Positions 4,877 through 5,963 of a stretch of DNA of 5,963 nucleotides are shown here, in pieces (position 1 is the first letter of the stretch; each line of letters starts with the position of its first letter). The position numbers and the translations under genes are program-made. The notes beneath the pieces were generated by a model, which searched no databases, was not told where the DNA came from, and saw only the letters and a program-made list of their open reading frames with translations. The stretch comes from Nostocaceae cyanobacterium CSSed10_463m (GTDB taxonomy: Bacteria > Cyanobacteriota > Cyanobacteriia > Cyanobacteriales > Nostocaceae): NCBI GenBank assembly GCA_003556955.1, contig PWQB01000159.1, positions 1 to 5,963 of the forward strand, given 5' to 3'.

Positions 4877-5863
4877 ATGAAGTCTGGTGTAGACATCCCT
4901 GATCATCAACCGAATACTATTGATAATCCGCCAGTAGTCCTCACTGCTGATTTGCGTAAAGTCTATCGCACAGGTTTTTGGCTGAATCAAAAAATTGTCT
5001 CTCTCAAAAGCTGTTCTGTTGAGGTCTACAAAGGTGAGACATTTGGGTTATTAGGGCCAAATGGGGCTGGTAAAACTACCCTGTTAAAACTTTTATTGGG
5101 AATTATCCGCCCCAGTTCGGGCAAGGGTTTATTATTGGGTCAGCCATTAGGCGATCGCTCTACGAAGCAACTTATTGGCTACCTCCCAGAAAATCCCTAT
5201 TTATATGACTATCTCACTGGCTGGGAATTTCTCCAGTTAGCTGCGGGTTTATTCCAAATTCCTCAAAGTTTACAACGCGATCGCATTCCCCAACTGCTAG
5301 AATTAGTCGGTTTATCCCGCACTGATGCCCGCAAAAAACCGATGCGTCGCTATTCTAAGGGAATGTTACAGCGTGTCGGCATGGCACAGGCATTAATTAA
5401 TGATCCGGAATTAATCTTTCTCGACGAACCCATGTCTGGTTTAGATCCGATAGGACGCTACCAAATGCGGGAAATTATCTTATCGTTAAAAGCCGCAGGT
5501 AAAACCATTTTTTTCAATAGCCATGTTTTGAGTGAAGTGGAACAAATTTGCGATCGCGTCGCTATCCTCTCTCAAGGTGAAATAATTTGTTCTGGTTCTC
5601 TCAATCAACTATTAGGTAGTGACAACACATACCATATTAAAGGTCGAGGTGGTGACTTTGAAGTTCTCAAACAGTGGATAACTGATCTCACTTTTGAGGG
5701 TGATGGTTCTTGGCAAGGCACACTTCAACAAGATTATTATGATTTTCTTGCTAGTCTCCGTTTAATGAAAGGAGAAATTATTTCTATGAACCTAGCTCGC
5801 AGTTCCTTAGAAGATTTTTTCATGCAACAGTTACACCACAAAAAATCGATTCATGAAAATTAA
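4877..5863 (+). CDS. ABC transporter ATP-binding protein (NatA/CcmA-like)
   Basis: This 328-residue protein is the nucleotide-binding subunit of an ABC transporter, acting on the inner face of the membrane with a permease not seen here. Visible motifs in order are: Walker A GPNGAGKTT (60-68); Q-loop region GYLPEN with Glu105 in place of Gln; signature YSKGMLQR (159-166) in place of LSGGQ; Walker B LIFLDEP (179-185); D-loop SGLD (187-190); and switch His216 in NSHVLSE. The SKGM signature and LPEN Q-loop are usual in the NatA/CcmA exporter-type class, so ATPase function is probably intact. A C-terminal extension of about 85 residues ending LEDFFMQQL resembles the DUF4162-type tail of that class. 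The N-terminal 20 residues are an extra, probably flexible segment. The ATG at 4877 is the only good start, with no Shine-Dalgarno. It follows hisB by 34 nt, suggesting cotranscription. The substrate cannot be told. Confidence 0.92.
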   Translation: MKSGVDIPDHQPNTIDNPPVVLTADLRKVYRTGFWLNQKIVSLKSCSVEVYKGETFGLLGPNGAGKTTLLKLLLGIIRPSSGKGLLLGQPLGDRSTKQLIGYLPENPYLYDYLTGWEFLQLAAGLFQIPQSLQRDRIPQLLELVGLSRTDARKKPMRRYSKGMLQRVGMAQALINDPELIFLDEPMSGLDPIGRYQMREIILSLKAAGKTIFFNSHVLSEVEQICDRVAILSQGEIICSGSLNQLLGSDNTYHIKGRGGDFEVLKQWITDLTFEGDGSWQGTLQQDYYDFLASLRLMKGEIISMNLARSSLEDFFMQQLHHKKSIHEN

Positions 5864-5884
5864 TTAGTACGGCTGGGTTTCTAA

Positions 5885-5963
5885 GAGGGTGTTTGAAAAG
5901 TTGTTGGCTGTGATTTTAGGCACTCGCAGATCCCCCCTAGCCTTGAAAAGGGGGGAATTAGAA
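5885..5963. repeat. Interspersed repeat or MITE-like element, cut by the window end
   Basis: From GAGGGTGTTTGAAAAG (5885-5900) to the end, the sequence looks like a widespread cyanobacterial repeat. It contains a hairpin with stem TCCCCCC (5931-5937) and GGGGGGA (5950-5956) around a 12-nt loop. The stem is followed by ATTAGAA, not a T-run, so I do not call it a terminator, although it may stop or stabilise the ABC gene transcript. Similar CCCCCCTAGCC/AAAAGGGGGG blocks are, from memory, scattered through Nostoc genomes and may be non-autonomous transposon relics. No coding sequence is seen. Confidence 0.6.

Noticed and set aside
5931..5956. Rho-independent terminator after the ABC gene
   Set aside because: The G/C stem lacks a following T-run and belongs to what looks like an interspersed repeat.
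1..5963. Defence island, toxin-antitoxin, prophage or biosynthetic cluster
   Set aside because: All six genes are intact chromosomal types, and no integrase, transposase, toxin, nuclease-helicase or tRNA is seen. The membrane coiled-coil/RNase H-fold pair is noted as a finding, but nothing supports calling it a defence system.

Overview
The window reads as ordinary chromosome of a filamentous, heterocyst-type cyanobacterium (Nostoc/Anabaena group). The evidence is a near-canonical NtcA regulator, nine HIP1 octamers (GCGATCGC), a cyanobacterial DUF3084-type membrane coiled-coil protein, and several families of short intergenic repeats (heptamer tandem repeats, AT-rich fold-back repeats, C/G-run hairpins) typical of these genomes. 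The gene order around ntcA and fabI also fits this group, from recalled knowledge rather than a search.

Layout. The left half is transcribed leftward. ntcA (2951 to 2280) is followed by a 276-nt spacer rich in small inverted repeats, then the DUF3084 protein (2003 to 597), then a small YqgF/RuvX-like RNase H-fold protein (522 to 76). The last gene ends inside a heptamer tandem repeat, next to what looks like one end of another interspersed repeat at the window edge. The right half is transcribed rightward: fabI (3327-4103), an AT-rich fold-back repeat, hisB (4195-4842), and after 34 nt an ABC transporter ATPase (4877-5863). The window ends in a repeat with a C/G-run hairpin. A 375-nt divergent intergenic region separates ntcA and fabI. 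It holds one perfect NtcA box (GTA-N8-TAC) placed to serve ntcA, and a one-mismatch second copy.

Function. NtcA is the 2-oxoglutarate-sensing global nitrogen regulator, and the box points to autoregulation. FabI (fatty acid elongation) and HisB (histidine synthesis) are housekeeping enzymes. The ABC ATPase is of the NatA/CcmA-like exporter class, and no permease is visible here. The DUF3084 and YqgF-like genes have no assigned role in this context. For ntcA, fabI, hisB and the YqgF-like gene the longest open frame begins at an upstream TTG; I chose the internal ATG in each case because it matches the family N-terminus or is the better start codon.

I found no convincing new multi-gene system. 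The most interesting items are the uncharacterised membrane coiled-coil/RNase H-fold pair downstream of ntcA, the repeats that touch coding ends or sit just before a start codon, and the inverted-repeat cluster ahead of the DUF3084 gene.
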